Part shown: positions 1-8,444 of the stretch, piece by piece
Layout: every line of letters starts with the position of its first letter
Numbering within the stretch: the first letter of the stretch is position 1
NCBI GenBank assembly: GCA_023252095.1
Contig: JAHEXN010000020.1
Coordinates: 1 to 20,387 of the forward strand
Direction: 5' to 3'
Length of the DNA stretch: 20,387 bases
Source: Actinomycetes bacterium
GTDB taxonomy: Bacteria; Actinomycetota; Actinomycetes; Propionibacteriales; Nocardioidaceae
Notes under the pieces: model-generated
Databases searched by the model: none
What the model saw: the letters and a program-made list of their open reading frames with translations, nothing else
What the model was told of the DNA's origin: nothing
Program-made: the position numbers and the translations under genes

Positions 1-638
1 TCGCGCACGTTGAGGCCGGCGCCGTACAGCTTCGGCCGCTGCCCGTCGATCACGTTCGTGATCTGGCGCGGGATGAACTTCTCGACGTGCTGGAACGGCC
101 CGTAGTTGTTCGAGCAGTTGCTGATCGTGGCCTGAACGCCGAACGAGCGCACCCAGGCGCGCACCAGCAGGTCGCTGCCAGCCTTGGTCGACGAGTACGG
201 CGACGACGGGTTGTAGGGCGTGGACTCGCTGAACCGCTCGGGGTCGTCGAGCTCCAGGTCGCCGTAGACCTCGTCGGTCGAGATGTGGTGGAACCGTCGG
301 CCGTGCTTCCGTGCCGCCTCGAGCAGCGTGTACGTGCCGATGATGTTGGTGTCGAGGAACGGCCGCGGGTTGTCGAGCGAGTTGTCGTTGTGCGACTCGG
401 CCGCGTAGTGCACGACCGCGTCGACCTCACCCGTGAGGCGGTCGACGAGCTGGGCGTCGGTGATGTCGCCGTGCACGAACGCGAAGCGGTCCTCGGGCAG
501 ACCCTCCAGCGAGGAGCGGTTGCCGGCGTAGGTCAGGGCGTCGAGCACCGTGACGCGGTGGTCGGTGTGGTCGAGGACGTGGTGCACGAAGTTGGAGCCG
601 ATGAACCCGGCACCCCCCGTGACGAGCAGGTGGGCCAT
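1..638 (-). CDS. rmlB: dTDP-glucose 4,6-dehydratase, partial (3' end off window)
   Basis: Converts dTDP-glucose to dTDP-4-keto-6-deoxyglucose, the second step of dTDP-L-rhamnose synthesis, in the cytoplasm. 212 residues are visible. The reading frame runs off the left edge without a stop, so the C-terminal third is missing from the window. Seen directly: an N-terminal Rossmann motif GGAGFIGS (residues 8-15), the family AAESH segment (79-83), the catalytic STDEVYG (120-126, Asp122 and Glu123 as acid/base) and YSSTK (148-152, Tyr and Lys of the SDR triad). The ATG start lies 3 nt after the rmlA stop and is preceded by a strong GGGGGAAG Shine-Dalgarno inside the rmlA end, so the two genes form an operon. 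rmlC and rmlD are not seen and may lie further left. Identification is secure from the catalytic motifs and the rmlA neighbour. Confidence 0.95.
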   Translation of the reverse strand, partial: MAHLLVTGGAGFIGSNFVHHVLDHTDHRVTVLDALTYAGNRSSLEGLPEDRFAFVHGDITDAQLVDRLTGEVDAVVHYAAESHNDNSLDNPRPFLDTNIIGTYTLLEAARKHGRRFHHISTDEVYGDLELDDPERFSESTPYNPSSPYSSTKAGSDLLVRAWVRSFGVQATISNCSNNYGPFQHVEKFIPRQITNVIDGQRPKLYGAGLNVR

Positions 639-641
639 GGG

Positions 642-1511
642 TCACTTCCCCCGTTCGAGGATGGTCAGCAGGTACGAGCCGTACCCGGACTTGACGAGCT
701 TCTCGGCCCGGACCCGCAGGTCTTCGTCGGAGAGGAAGTCCCGTCGCCAGGCGACCTCCTCCGGCACGCCGATGCGCAAGCCGGTGCGGCGCTCCATCGT
801 GCGCACGTAGTCGGCGGCGTCGGTCATCTGGTCGAACGTGCCGGTGTCGAGCCAGGCCGTGCCACGCGGCAGCACCTCGACCTGCAGGCGTCCCTGGGCG
901 AGGTAGGCGCGGTTGACGTCGGTGATCTCGTACTCCCCGCGGGGGGACGGCTCGAGGTTGCGGGCGATCTCGACGACGTCGTTGTCGTAGAAGTACAGGC
1001 CGGGAACGGCGTAGTTGCTCTTGGGCTCGGCCGGCTTCTCCTCGAGCGAGACCGCGGTGCCGGAGTCGTCGAACTCCACGACCCCGTAGGCCTCGGGATC
1101 GCTGACCCAGTACGCGAAGACGGCACCGCCGTCGAGGTCGGTGAAGCGCTGGAGCTGGCTGCCGAGGCCCGGTCCGTACAGAAGGTTGTCGCCCAGGGCG
1201 AGCGCGACCTTGTCGTCGCCGATGAAGTCGGCGCCGATCGTGAAGGCCTGCGCGAGGCCGTCGGGCGACTCCTGCTCGGCGTACGTCAACGTGATGCCGA
1301 ACTGCGAGCCGTCGCCCAGGAGACGATGGAAGCCAGGGGCGTCATGGGGGGTCGTGATGATCAGGATCTCGTCGATCCCGGCCAGCATCAGCGTCGACAG
1401 CGGGTAGTAGACCATCGGCTTGTCGTAGACCGGCACGAGCTGCTTGGACACGCCCAGGGTGATCGGGTGCAGTCGCGTCCCCGAGCCACCAGCGAGAATG
1501 ATGCCTTTCAC
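642..1511 (-). CDS. rmlA: Glucose-1-phosphate thymidylyltransferase
   Basis: Makes dTDP-glucose from dTTP and glucose-1-phosphate, the entry step of dTDP-L-rhamnose synthesis. The 289-residue length is normal for the short RmlA group. Motifs seen: the nucleotide-binding GGSGTRLHP (8-16), SKQLVPVYDKPMVYYPL just after it, the magnesium-binding LGDN segment near residue 106, EEKP in the middle, and GTAWLDTGT in the C-terminal half. The start is a GTG. AAGGG just upstream could be a Shine-Dalgarno, although the spacing is short. It is followed after 3 nt by rmlB and is divergent from the DUF6541 gene across 77 bp, so this short gap should carry promoters for both directions. Confidence 0.96.
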   Translation of the reverse strand: MKGIILAGGSGTRLHPITLGVSKQLVPVYDKPMVYYPLSTLMLAGIDEILIITTPHDAPGFHRLLGDGSQFGITLTYAEQESPDGLAQAFTIGADFIGDDKVALALGDNLLYGPGLGSQLQRFTDLDGGAVFAYWVSDPEAYGVVEFDDSGTAVSLEEKPAEPKSNYAVPGLYFYDNDVVEIARNLEPSPRGEYEITDVNRAYLAQGRLQVEVLPRGTAWLDTGTFDQMTDAADYVRTMERRTGLRIGVPEEVAWRRDFLSDEDLRVRAEKLVKSGYGSYLLTILERGK

Positions 1512-1588
1512 GGACCCTTATCCTGCCATGGGGCCCGACCGCTCCCTGCCAACGGCAGTCCGCGACGCCCCCGGATGAGGAGTACGCC

Positions 1589-3541
1589 ATGACGTGGGTC
1601 GAACTCGGTGCCGCCGTCGGCGTCGCCGCTGCGCTCCTCATCGTGCCCGGCCTGCCCACAGCGGCCGCCTCGGGCCTGCGTGGCGCGTGGATGCTCGGCG
1701 CGGCCGTCCCCCTGTCCGCGACGGTCCTGACGGTCGCGGCCGTCGTGGCCCCCCGACTGGGCCTGGACTGGTCCCTCGCGCCCGTCGCCCTCGTCGCCCT
1801 GGCCCTCGCGGCACTCGCGGGGGCCTGCCGTCTGGTGTTCCGTCGCTGGTGGGACCTCGGTCCGCTCCGCGTCGGCGCCGAGTGGGTCACCGCAGGAGCC
1901 GCTGGCCTGGCCGGAGCCGTCCTGCTGGTGCGCCTGGCCGGAGCCCTCGGCTCCCCGACGAACCTCTCCCAGACGTACGACGGCATCTTCCACCTGAGCG
2001 CCGTGCGCTGGGTCCTCGAGACGCACGACGCGTCCCCCGCCTCGGTCGCCGACGTCAACTCCGACACCTCGAGCTTCTACCCGGCGGGCTTCCACGGACT
2101 GGCCGCGCTGACGGTGCGGCTCACCGGCGTCGACCTGACGGTCGGCGTCAACGCGGCCTGGCTCGCCCTCGCGGCCGTCGCGTGGCCGATCGGGATCGTG
2201 CTGCTGACCCGGGCGCTGGCAGGTCACTCCCGTGTCGTGCTGCTGGCCGCCGGCGCGGTCGCCGCCGGGGTCCCGGCCTTCCCCGTGCTGCTGGCGAACT
2301 ACGGCGTCCTCTACCCGCTCCTGGCCGGCTACGCCGTGCTGCCCGGTGCGATGGCGATGGCCGTCCGCGCCCTGGGAGTAGGTGCCGATGACGACCCTGG
2401 CGCCGGCCTGAAGCTGCCCTGGCTGCTGGTCACGGCGGCGTGCGTGCCGGGCGTCGCGCTGATGCATCCCACCGCTCTCGCGGCGCTGCTCGCGCTGCTG
2501 ACGCCGTGGGTGCTGATCGCGGGTGCCGGGCTCGCGCGGCGCTCGGGCGGAGTCGTCCGGGTGCTCTGGATCGGGGCGTCCTTGGGTTGGGTCCTCGCGG
2601 TGGTGGCAGCGCTCCAGGTCCTGCGCCCCCCGCTGGACGCGCGCACCTGGCCGCCCACGGGCACCCTCGCCCAGGCGCTGGGTGAGCTCGCGACGGCGGC
2701 CGTCGAGCACGGCACGATCGCGCTCGTCGTCACGGTCCTGATGTGGACCGGAGGCGTCGCGCTCGTGCGGAGCCGTTCCCTGCCGATCGAGCGTCGACTC
2801 GCGATCCTGGCCGCCCCGGCGGTCGTCGTGGTGCTCTACCTGGTCGTCGCGGGCATCGGCAACCTCTGGCTCCGGAACTTCGTGACCGGCTCCTGGTACA
2901 ACAACTCCCCCCGGGTCTCGGCCCTGCTGCCGATCGCGGTCGTCCCGCTGGCGGCGCTGGGCGTGGCCGAGATCTGGCGACGGCTGGGCGACCGCGGCCC
3001 GCTGCGCGAGATCATCGGCTCGACCGGCCGCCGCGGAACGGCCGTCGCCCTGGTCGGGCTCGTGGTCCTGACGGGTCTGCTTCAGGGCCGCGCGATGATG
3101 CGAGGCCTCGACGGGGTCGCGGTGGCGTTCGACGTGAGCGACGACTCGCGCCTGATGTCGACCGACGAGCGCACCCTGCTGGAACGGCTCGACGACGAGG
3201 TTCCGCCGGACGCCGTGATCGCCGGCAGCCCCTGGACCGGAACCACCCTGGCGTACCCGTTGGCGGATCGCCGGGTGCTGTACACGCACGTCCTGATGGA
3301 CGTCACCCCCGACATGGAGCTCGTCACCGAGAAGCTGCGCCAGGCGAAGAAGGGTGACGCCGTGTGCGCGGCCGCCGAGCGTCTCGACGTGGAGTACCTG
3401 CTCGACTTCGGGACGTTGGAGGTGCACGACTCCGGCCCGCACCCCTACCCCGGGTTCCGGTCTCCGGCGACGTCAGGGGCGTTCGAGCTGGTCGACCGCG
3501 AGGGCTCGGCGAAGCTGTACCGCCTGACCGCGTGTGACTGA
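1589..3541 (+). CDS. DUF6541-family polytopic membrane protein, GT-C-like
   Basis: A 650-residue membrane protein with roughly a dozen hydrophobic segments over residues 1-500 and a soluble C-terminal domain (about 520-650). I recognise the DUF6541 type, common in actinobacterial glycan loci. A loop after the first helices carries YDGIFH (130-135) followed by FYPAGFH (163-169). An acidic residue in the first large external loop is a hallmark of GT-C glycosyltransferases, which use polyprenyl-phosphate sugars outside the membrane. A glycosyltransferase role is therefore likely but unproven. The start is ATG with GAGGAG six bases upstream. It is divergent from rmlA and is followed after 57 bp by the secreted repeat protein and then a DPM-like enzyme that could make its donor. 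It could instead be a flippase-like or polymer-modifying protein. Confidence 0.85.
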   Translation: MTWVELGAAVGVAAALLIVPGLPTAAASGLRGAWMLGAAVPLSATVLTVAAVVAPRLGLDWSLAPVALVALALAALAGACRLVFRRWWDLGPLRVGAEWVTAGAAGLAGAVLLVRLAGALGSPTNLSQTYDGIFHLSAVRWVLETHDASPASVADVNSDTSSFYPAGFHGLAALTVRLTGVDLTVGVNAAWLALAAVAWPIGIVLLTRALAGHSRVVLLAAGAVAAGVPAFPVLLANYGVLYPLLAGYAVLPGAMAMAVRALGVGADDDPGAGLKLPWLLVTAACVPGVALMHPTALAALLALLTPWVLIAGAGLARRSGGVVRVLWIGASLGWVLAVVAALQVLRPPLDARTWPPTGTLAQALGELATAAVEHGTIALVVTVLMWTGGVALVRSRSLPIERRLAILAAPAVVVVLYLVVAGIGNLWLRNFVTGSWYNNSPRVSALLPIAVVPLAALGVAEIWRRLGDRGPLREIIGSTGRRGTAVALVGLVVLTGLLQGRAMMRGLDGVAVAFDVSDDSRLMSTDERTLLERLDDEVPPDAVIAGSPWTGTTLAYPLADRRVLYTHVLMDVTPDMELVTEKLRQAKKGDAVCAAAERLDVEYLLDFGTLEVHDSGPHPYPGFRSPATSGAFELVDREGSAKLYRLTACD

Positions 3542-3604
3542 GTCCGAACACCGATCCAGGGCGATTGCTCGTCACATCCGCCACTTCTGCCACATACTGT
3601 GGCC

Positions 3605-5608
3605 ATGATCTTCCCCACGTCCCGGGCCACCGGCATGTCGCGCGCCGCGATCGCCGTGCTGGTCGCCGCCTGGCTCGCCAGCTTCCTGGTCGGGACCGCG
3701 CGCCCCGCCGACGCCGCCGACCTGAGCCAGTTCAACCCGGGCAACATCATCTCCGACGGGGTGTTCTTCAACCCGTACACGATGACCGAGGCGGAGATCC
3801 AGACCTTCCTCAACGTGCGCGGCGGGCCCTGCGCGGCCGGCTCCACGTGCCTGAAGTCGTATGTCGACACGATGCCGGCCAAGGCCGCTGACTCCTTCTG
3901 CGGCGCCTACCCCGCCAGCGGGGCGGAGCCCGCGTCGCGCATCATCTACCGCGTCGCGAACGCGTGTGGCATCAATCCGCAGGTCCTCCTCGTGATGCTG
4001 CAGAAGGAGCAGGGACTCGTCACGTCCCGATCCCCGTCCGCCACGGCCTACCGGTCGGCCATGGGCTTCGGCTGCCCCGACACCGCGGCGTGCGACGTGA
4101 GCTTCTACGGATTCGCGAACCAGGTCTACAACGCGGCGCGCCAGTTCCAGGTCTACGCCAACAGCGGCCGCTTCACGTGGGTCAAGGTCGGCCAGTCCAA
4201 CCAGATCCGCTACCACCCGAACGCCGCTTGCGGCACCGGCGCGGTGTTCATCGCGAACAAGGCGACCGCCGGTCTCTACTACTACACGCCGTACCAGCCG
4301 AACCAGACCGCGCTGAACGCCGGTTACGGCACGGGTGACGCGTGCTCCTCGTACGGCAACCGGAACTTCTACCAGTACTTCACGGACTGGTTCGGAGGCA
4401 CGCAGAGCTCGGCCTCCCTGGTCCAGGTCCCCGGCCGTCCGGAGGTCTGGCTCACCGTCGGGTCGGCCAAGCACCACGTCCCGGACGGCACCGAGCTGAA
4501 CGTCTTCGCCTCGCGTCTCGGATGGGTCCGACCGGCGGCCGCGTCGTACGTCGACTCGCTCGTGACGGCGGCGCCCGCGCGTCGCTACGTGCACGACCCG
4601 CGCACCGGCACGCTGTACCTGCTGCAGCCCGACGGCACGAAGCACCGATTCCCCGACGCCGCGACGATCTCGGCCTACGGCTACGACTTCGGCAGCTACG
4701 TCAACATCTCGGCGAACCAGGCCGACGCCTTCCCGACGGGTCCCGACGTCGGGACGTTCTTCCGCGTCGAGGACGCCCCCGAGGTGTACCTGCTCGCCGA
4801 CGGTCGCAAGCGGTACGTGACCTCCCCGGCGGCCTACCTCGACGCGAGCGCTGGAAAGAACTCGTACGTCGCGAGCATGTCGGCGGCCGGTGCCGCCAAG
4901 GTCCCGGTGGGTCCGGCGCTCCTTCCCCGTCACTCGCTCGTGCGTGAGACCTCCGGTGGGAGCGTGTACCTGACCCTCGCCGACGGTGGTCTCCTCCACA
5001 TCCCGTCCTTCGGGCTGGCGGCTGACGCCGGACGTCGGGACTACGTCGTGGTGCCGGACGGCACCCTGGCGAGCAGCCCGGTCCGCGAGGGCACGCTCTC
5101 GCCGTTCCTGCGCTGCGGCACCACGGTCTACCTCGTGGCCGGCGGCACGCTCCGCCCGGTCACGGGCACCGCAACGGGTGGCCTCACGCCGCTGCAGCTG
5201 CCCGAGGCAGCGTGCGCGGACATGCCGCGCTCGTCGTCGACCGTGGCGGCGCCGTTCTTGGTCCAGGTCCCGGGCCGCGGCGAGGTCTACGTCCTCGAGG
5301 CGCAGCAGCTCCACCACGTGCGTTCGTACGACCGGCTCCTGCAGCTGTCCGGCGGCGCTGCGCCACGGTTCGTGTCCTGGTCGTCCGAGACCGCGAACGG
5401 CGTGGGTGTCGGCGCGCCGGAGCTCGCGGCCGGCAGCTACGTGCAGTTCTCGGGCGAGGCCGAGGTGTACCAGGGTGACGGTCGCCAGATCCGTCACGTG
5501 ACCTCGTACGACGCCCTCGTGCGATCCAATGGCGGACGCGTCCCGACGATCGAGCGCCTGCCGGTCGCGCAGAAGCCGTACTACACGGTCGGGTCTCCCA
5601 TCTCCTGA
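3605..5608 (+). CDS. Secreted protein: lysozyme-like N-domain plus about seven YLxxDGxxRHV-type repeats
   Basis: About 667 residues; positions here count from an in-frame GTG at 3599, which gives 669. An N-terminal hydrophobic segment (about 15-33) ending in AxA-type sites near residue 40 predicts export. Residues 42-267 form a Cys-rich domain with eight cysteines (78, 84, 101, 123, 159, 165, 211, 249), enough for four disulfides. It contains a helix with LLVMLQKEQGL (Glu137) and then AMGFGCP, which recalls the catalytic Glu and Gly-rich segment of lytic transglycosylases. Residues 272-665 hold about seven degenerate repeats of 50-60 residues built around VYLLxDGxKRxVxS, for example 396-408, 456-469, 562-575 and 623-635; two begin with VQVPGR. 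Repeats of this kind often make beta-propeller-like or wall-binding surfaces. The function is unknown; a wall-glycan hydrolase or binding protein is inferred. GTG 3599 and ATG 3635 are alternative starts. Confidence 0.88.
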   Translation: MIFPTSRATGMSRAAIAVLVAAWLASFLVGTARPADAADLSQFNPGNIISDGVFFNPYTMTEAEIQTFLNVRGGPCAAGSTCLKSYVDTMPAKAADSFCGAYPASGAEPASRIIYRVANACGINPQVLLVMLQKEQGLVTSRSPSATAYRSAMGFGCPDTAACDVSFYGFANQVYNAARQFQVYANSGRFTWVKVGQSNQIRYHPNAACGTGAVFIANKATAGLYYYTPYQPNQTALNAGYGTGDACSSYGNRNFYQYFTDWFGGTQSSASLVQVPGRPEVWLTVGSAKHHVPDGTELNVFASRLGWVRPAAASYVDSLVTAAPARRYVHDPRTGTLYLLQPDGTKHRFPDAATISAYGYDFGSYVNISANQADAFPTGPDVGTFFRVEDAPEVYLLADGRKRYVTSPAAYLDASAGKNSYVASMSAAGAAKVPVGPALLPRHSLVRETSGGSVYLTLADGGLLHIPSFGLAADAGRRDYVVVPDGTLASSPVREGTLSPFLRCGTTVYLVAGGTLRPVTGTATGGLTPLQLPEAACADMPRSSSTVAAPFLVQVPGRGEVYVLEAQQLHHVRSYDRLLQLSGGAAPRFVSWSSETANGVGVGAPELAAGSYVQFSGEAEVYQGDGRQIRHVTSYDALVRSNGGRVPTIERLPVAQKPYYTVGSPIS

Positions 5609-5645
5609 CGCGTCGGTGATGCTCTCGGGCACCGCCGGGCGTTGG

Positions 5646-5651
5646 TAGGGT
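5646..5651 (+). promoter_or_regulatory. Candidate -10 element (TAGGGT) for the DPM-like GT operon
   Basis: TAGGGT fits the actinobacterial sigma-A -10 pattern TANNNT and ends 9 nt before the ATG at 5661. Transcription would start within a few bases of the ATG, giving a leaderless or near-leaderless mRNA. No Shine-Dalgarno is visible in the 9-nt interval, which fits. I cannot see a convincing -35 hexamer at the usual distance. Confidence 0.4.
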
Positions 5652-5660
5652 CGCTGCATC

Positions 5661-6389
5661 ATGGTCGATTCACGACGTGTGCTGGTCATCGTGCCGGCAT
5701 GGAACGAGGAGCAGAACGTCGCCGCGACGGTGGGCGAGATTCTCGCGACCGTCGACTACGACGTCGTCGTCGTCGACGACGGATCGACCGACGAGACCGC
5801 CAACCGCGCCCGCGAGGCCGGGGCGATCGTGCTCGACCTGCCGTTCAACCTGGGCGTCGGCGGCGCGATGCGCGCGGGCTTCGTCTACGCACGGCGGCAC
5901 GGCTACGACGTCGCGATCCAGGTCGACGCCGACGGCCAGCACAACCCGGCCGACATCGACCGTGTGCTCGCCGGGCTCGAGCACGCAGACATCTCGATCG
6001 GTGCGCGCTTCTCGGACGTCGGCGACTACCACGTCCGCGGACCGCGCTGGTGGGCCATGCGCTTCCTCTCGCGGGTGCTGAGCCGGCTCACCGGCACGCG
6101 GCTCACCGACGTCACGTCCGGCTTCCGGGCGGCCAACGCGCGTGCCATCAACCAGTACGTGCACTACTACCCCGCCGAGTACCTGGGCGACACGATCGAC
6201 TCGCTCGTCGCGGCGATCCACGCGGGCCTGCGGGTCACGCAGGTCCCGGTCGCGATGCGGCAGCGGGTCCACGGCGTCCCGAGCCAGAACCCGGTCGGCG
6301 CCACGATCTACCTCGGTCGTTCGGTGTTCGCCCTCGGCCTGGCCCTGGTGCGTCGCCCGCGCGTGCAGCAGCTGGAGCGTGTCGCATGA
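5661..6389 (+). CDS. Family 2 glycosyltransferase, dolichol/polyprenyl-phosphate mannose synthase-like
   Basis: 242 residues of the DPM/GtrB-like GT2 group, which moves a sugar from a nucleotide sugar to polyprenyl phosphate on the inner membrane face. Motifs in order: VPAWNEEQN (11-19), VVDDGSTD (37-44), NLGVGGAMRAG (63-73), the metal-binding VDADGQHNP (88-96), and TDVTSGFRAAN in the second half, typical of this group. There is no C-terminal pair of membrane helices, so it is a peripheral catalytic subunit. Its stop overlaps the start of the DUF2304 gene by ATGA, so the two are translationally coupled, as is common for this pair. Likely donor supplier for a GT-C enzyme such as the DUF6541 protein upstream; the sugar cannot be read from sequence. 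Confidence 0.92.
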   Translation: MVDSRRVLVIVPAWNEEQNVAATVGEILATVDYDVVVVDDGSTDETANRAREAGAIVLDLPFNLGVGGAMRAGFVYARRHGYDVAIQVDADGQHNPADIDRVLAGLEHADISIGARFSDVGDYHVRGPRWWAMRFLSRVLSRLTGTRLTDVTSGFRAANARAINQYVHYYPAEYLGDTIDSLVAAIHAGLRVTQVPVAMRQRVHGVPSQNPVGATIYLGRSVFALGLALVRRPRVQQLERVA

Positions 6390-6766
6390 TGACCCTCGCG
6401 TCCGTCGGTCTCGGCCTCGCGCTGATCGGCAGTGTCCTGGCGCTGCTGCTGCGCCGGCAGCTGCGCGAGAAGTACGCCGTTCTCTGGATCGTGATCGGCC
6501 TCGCCGTCGTCATCGTCGGTGCCGTCCCGGGCCTGCTCGTCGGGCTCACCGACGTCGTCGGTGTCCAGGTGCCCTCGAACCTGCTCTTCGCGATGTCGAT
6601 CGTGCTGCTGCTCGGCGTCGCGCTGCACCTGTCCTGGGAGCTCACGCGCTCCGAGGAGCAGATCCGCCGGCTGGCCGAGGAGACCGCCATCACCCGCGCC
6701 GAGATCGAGGCCATTCGCGCCCGACTCGACGCTGGACCGTCGAGCGGCCCCGACCCGTCGGCATGA
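6386..6766 (+). CDS. DUF2304 small membrane protein
   Basis: 126 residues with three predicted membrane helices (about 4-22, 30-53, 65-84), separated by a basic loop RRQLREKYAVLW, and a charged, probably coiled-coil tail from about residue 86. This is the DUF2304 pattern. These proteins sit beside DPM-like GT2 genes and are thought to anchor or assist them; that role is inferred from context. The ATG overlaps the upstream stop (ATGA), and a second ATG follows immediately at 6389. Its own stop overlaps the next start in the same way, so translation of all three genes is linked. Confidence 0.9.
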   Translation: MMTLASVGLGLALIGSVLALLLRRQLREKYAVLWIVIGLAVVIVGAVPGLLVGLTDVVGVQVPSNLLFAMSIVLLLGVALHLSWELTRSEEQIRRLAEETAITRAEIEAIRARLDAGPSSGPDPSA

Positions 6767-7689
6767 ACGATCCGGTCGTCGACGCGGTCATCTCCGCGTT
6801 CGAGCCCGACGCCGACCTCCTCGGTTGCGTGCGTGGCCTCCTGCCGCAGGTCCGCCGCCTCGTCGTGGTCGATGACGGGTCCCGGGATCCCTGGCCGTTC
6901 GAGCTGCCGGACGAGGTCCGGGTGATCCGCCTGGCCGAGAACAGCGGCATCGCGGCCGCGCTCAACCGCGGGGTCGAGGACTGCCTCGCGGCGGGTGCTG
7001 ATGCCGTGCTGACGCTCGACCAGGACTCCGAGCTGCCCGAGGACGGCGTCGAGCGGCTCGTCGAGACGCTGCACGCGTCGGGCGAGCGCACCGCGTTCGC
7101 CGCGCCTGAGTACTTCGCGGGGGTGCGCCAGGTGCACCGCGTCGACGACCGGGGTCGTCTCGTCACGCGTCACACGATCCAGTCGGGCATGCTCGTGCCC
7201 GCCTCGACGTGGCACGAGGCCGGTCTCCTCCGCGAGGACCTCTTCATCGACCTCGTCGACACCGAGTTCGAGATGCGGTGCTCCTCGTTCGGCCTCGACG
7301 GTGTCGCCGCGCCCGGCCTGCACCTGGGCCACCGTCTCGGGACCCAGCAGCGACGCCACGGCTGGCTGGGTCGTCTCGGCATCGTCGGCATCTCGCAGCT
7401 GACCCTGAGCACGCCGTTCCGCTACTACTACCGCGTCCGCAACCGTGTCGTCGTCAACCGCGAGCGCCTGCCGGGCACCCGCGGCTGGCGCACCCGCGAC
7501 ACGCTGATCGAGGCGATCCACTTCGTCAACGTCCTGACCCTCGCCCGTCCGCGACGCTCCATGTGGCGGCTCATGTCGCGGGCCGTCCGTGACGGTCGAG
7601 CGGGGCGCACGGGCCGCATGCCGACCGAGCTGACCGCCGTGGCCCGCCAGGTCCGGTGGGCCGCCGACCCGATCGAGGACGACGGGTGA
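6763..7689 (+). CDS. Family 2 glycosyltransferase, rhamnosyltransferase-like
   Basis: 308-residue GT-A-fold enzyme. Visible motifs: VVVDDGS (34-40), ENSGIAAALN (59-68) and LDQDS (85-89). The LDQDS form of the DxD motif together with NxGIAxALN is typical of bacterial rhamnosyltransferases that use dTDP-L-rhamnose, which fits rmlA and rmlB in the same locus; the acceptor is unknown. The C-terminal third is basic and amphipathic, with a possible membrane-contact helix around FRYYYRVRNR. It is coupled to DUF2304 by ATGA upstream and to the next glycosyltransferase by GTGA downstream. The assignment to rhamnose rests on motif style and context. Confidence 0.9.
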   Translation: MNDPVVDAVISAFEPDADLLGCVRGLLPQVRRLVVVDDGSRDPWPFELPDEVRVIRLAENSGIAAALNRGVEDCLAAGADAVLTLDQDSELPEDGVERLVETLHASGERTAFAAPEYFAGVRQVHRVDDRGRLVTRHTIQSGMLVPASTWHEAGLLREDLFIDLVDTEFEMRCSSFGLDGVAAPGLHLGHRLGTQQRRHGWLGRLGIVGISQLTLSTPFRYYYRVRNRVVVNRERLPGTRGWRTRDTLIEAIHFVNVLTLARPRRSMWRLMSRAVRDGRAGRTGRMPTELTAVARQVRWAADPIEDDG

Positions 7690-8444
7690 ACCGGCCGACG
7701 ATCAGCGTTGCGATCGCCACGTACAACGGAGCGGCGCACGTGCGCGAGCAGCTCACGTCGATCCTGGCGCAGCTCGGTCCCCGCGACGAGGTCGTCGTGG
7801 TCGACGACGCCAGCACCGACGACACGGTCGCCGTCGTGCAGGGACTCGGCGACCCGCGGGTCCGCGTCACGGCGCGCGACCACAACCTCGGCTACGTGCG
7901 TACCTTCGCGGAGGCCATGGCGCTCACGGCGGGCGACGTCGTGATGCTCTCGGACCAGGACGACGTGTGGGTCGAGGGACGGGTCGAGCGCCTCCTCGCG
8001 GGCCTCGAGCACACGGAGGTCGTGGCGTCGGACGTCGTGCTCCTGGGCGACGACGCCCCGCTGCTCTCGCCGTTTCGCCGCCGACCGTGGCGCCTCGCAC
8101 CGTCGACCTCCGGCCAGACGCGCCGGAACGGCCTCCGGATGCTGGCCGGGCTGATGCCGTACTACGGCTGCGCGATGGCGGTCCGTCGTTCGGCGCTCGA
8201 CCTCGTGCTGCCTCTCCCGCCGTGGCTGCACGAGTCGCACGACCTCTGGATCGCGACGGTTGGCAACGTCGCGGGACAGATGACGCACGTCGGCGGACCG
8301 ACCGTGCGCCGCCGCATCCACGAGGCCAACGCGTCGTCCTCGCGTCCCCGGGGCGTCCGTGCTGCCCTGGGCTCCCGTTGGCTGCAGGTCAAGATGTGGC
8401 GGGAGGCCCGACGGCGGGCACGGGCCCGTGGTCGCGGCGCTTGA
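7686..8444 (+). CDS. Family 2 glycosyltransferase
   Basis: 252 residues. Seen: ISVAIATYNG (6-15), VVVVDDASTDDT (37-48), HNLGYVRTFAEA (66-77) and LSDQDDVW (88-95), the last being a form common in O-antigen and rhamnan glycosyltransferases. GTG start overlapping the previous stop, with GAGG seven bases upstream. The C-terminal tail is strongly Arg-rich, which suits contact with the membrane surface. The last 56 bp overlap, tail to tail, the 3' end of the acyltransferase gene on the other strand. Donor and acceptor are unknown. Confidence 0.9.
   Translation: MNRPTISVAIATYNGAAHVREQLTSILAQLGPRDEVVVVDDASTDDTVAVVQGLGDPRVRVTARDHNLGYVRTFAEAMALTAGDVVMLSDQDDVWVEGRVERLLAGLEHTEVVASDVVLLGDDAPLLSPFRRRPWRLAPSTSGQTRRNGLRMLAGLMPYYGCAMAVRRSALDLVLPLPPWLHESHDLWIATVGNVAGQMTHVGGPTVRRRIHEANASSSRPRGVRAALGSRWLQVKMWREARRRARARGRGA

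Noticed and set aside
1508..3442. A 644-codon minus-strand frame antisense to the DUF6541 gene
   Set aside because: Gln/Arg/Asp/Gly-rich composition typical of a mirror frame; the plus strand encodes an obvious polytopic membrane protein with a good ribosome site.
3572..5689. A 705-codon minus-strand frame antisense to the secreted repeat protein
   Set aside because: Low-complexity Arg/Val/Gly/Asp composition with no motifs; the plus-strand gene has a signal segment, paired cysteines and repeats.
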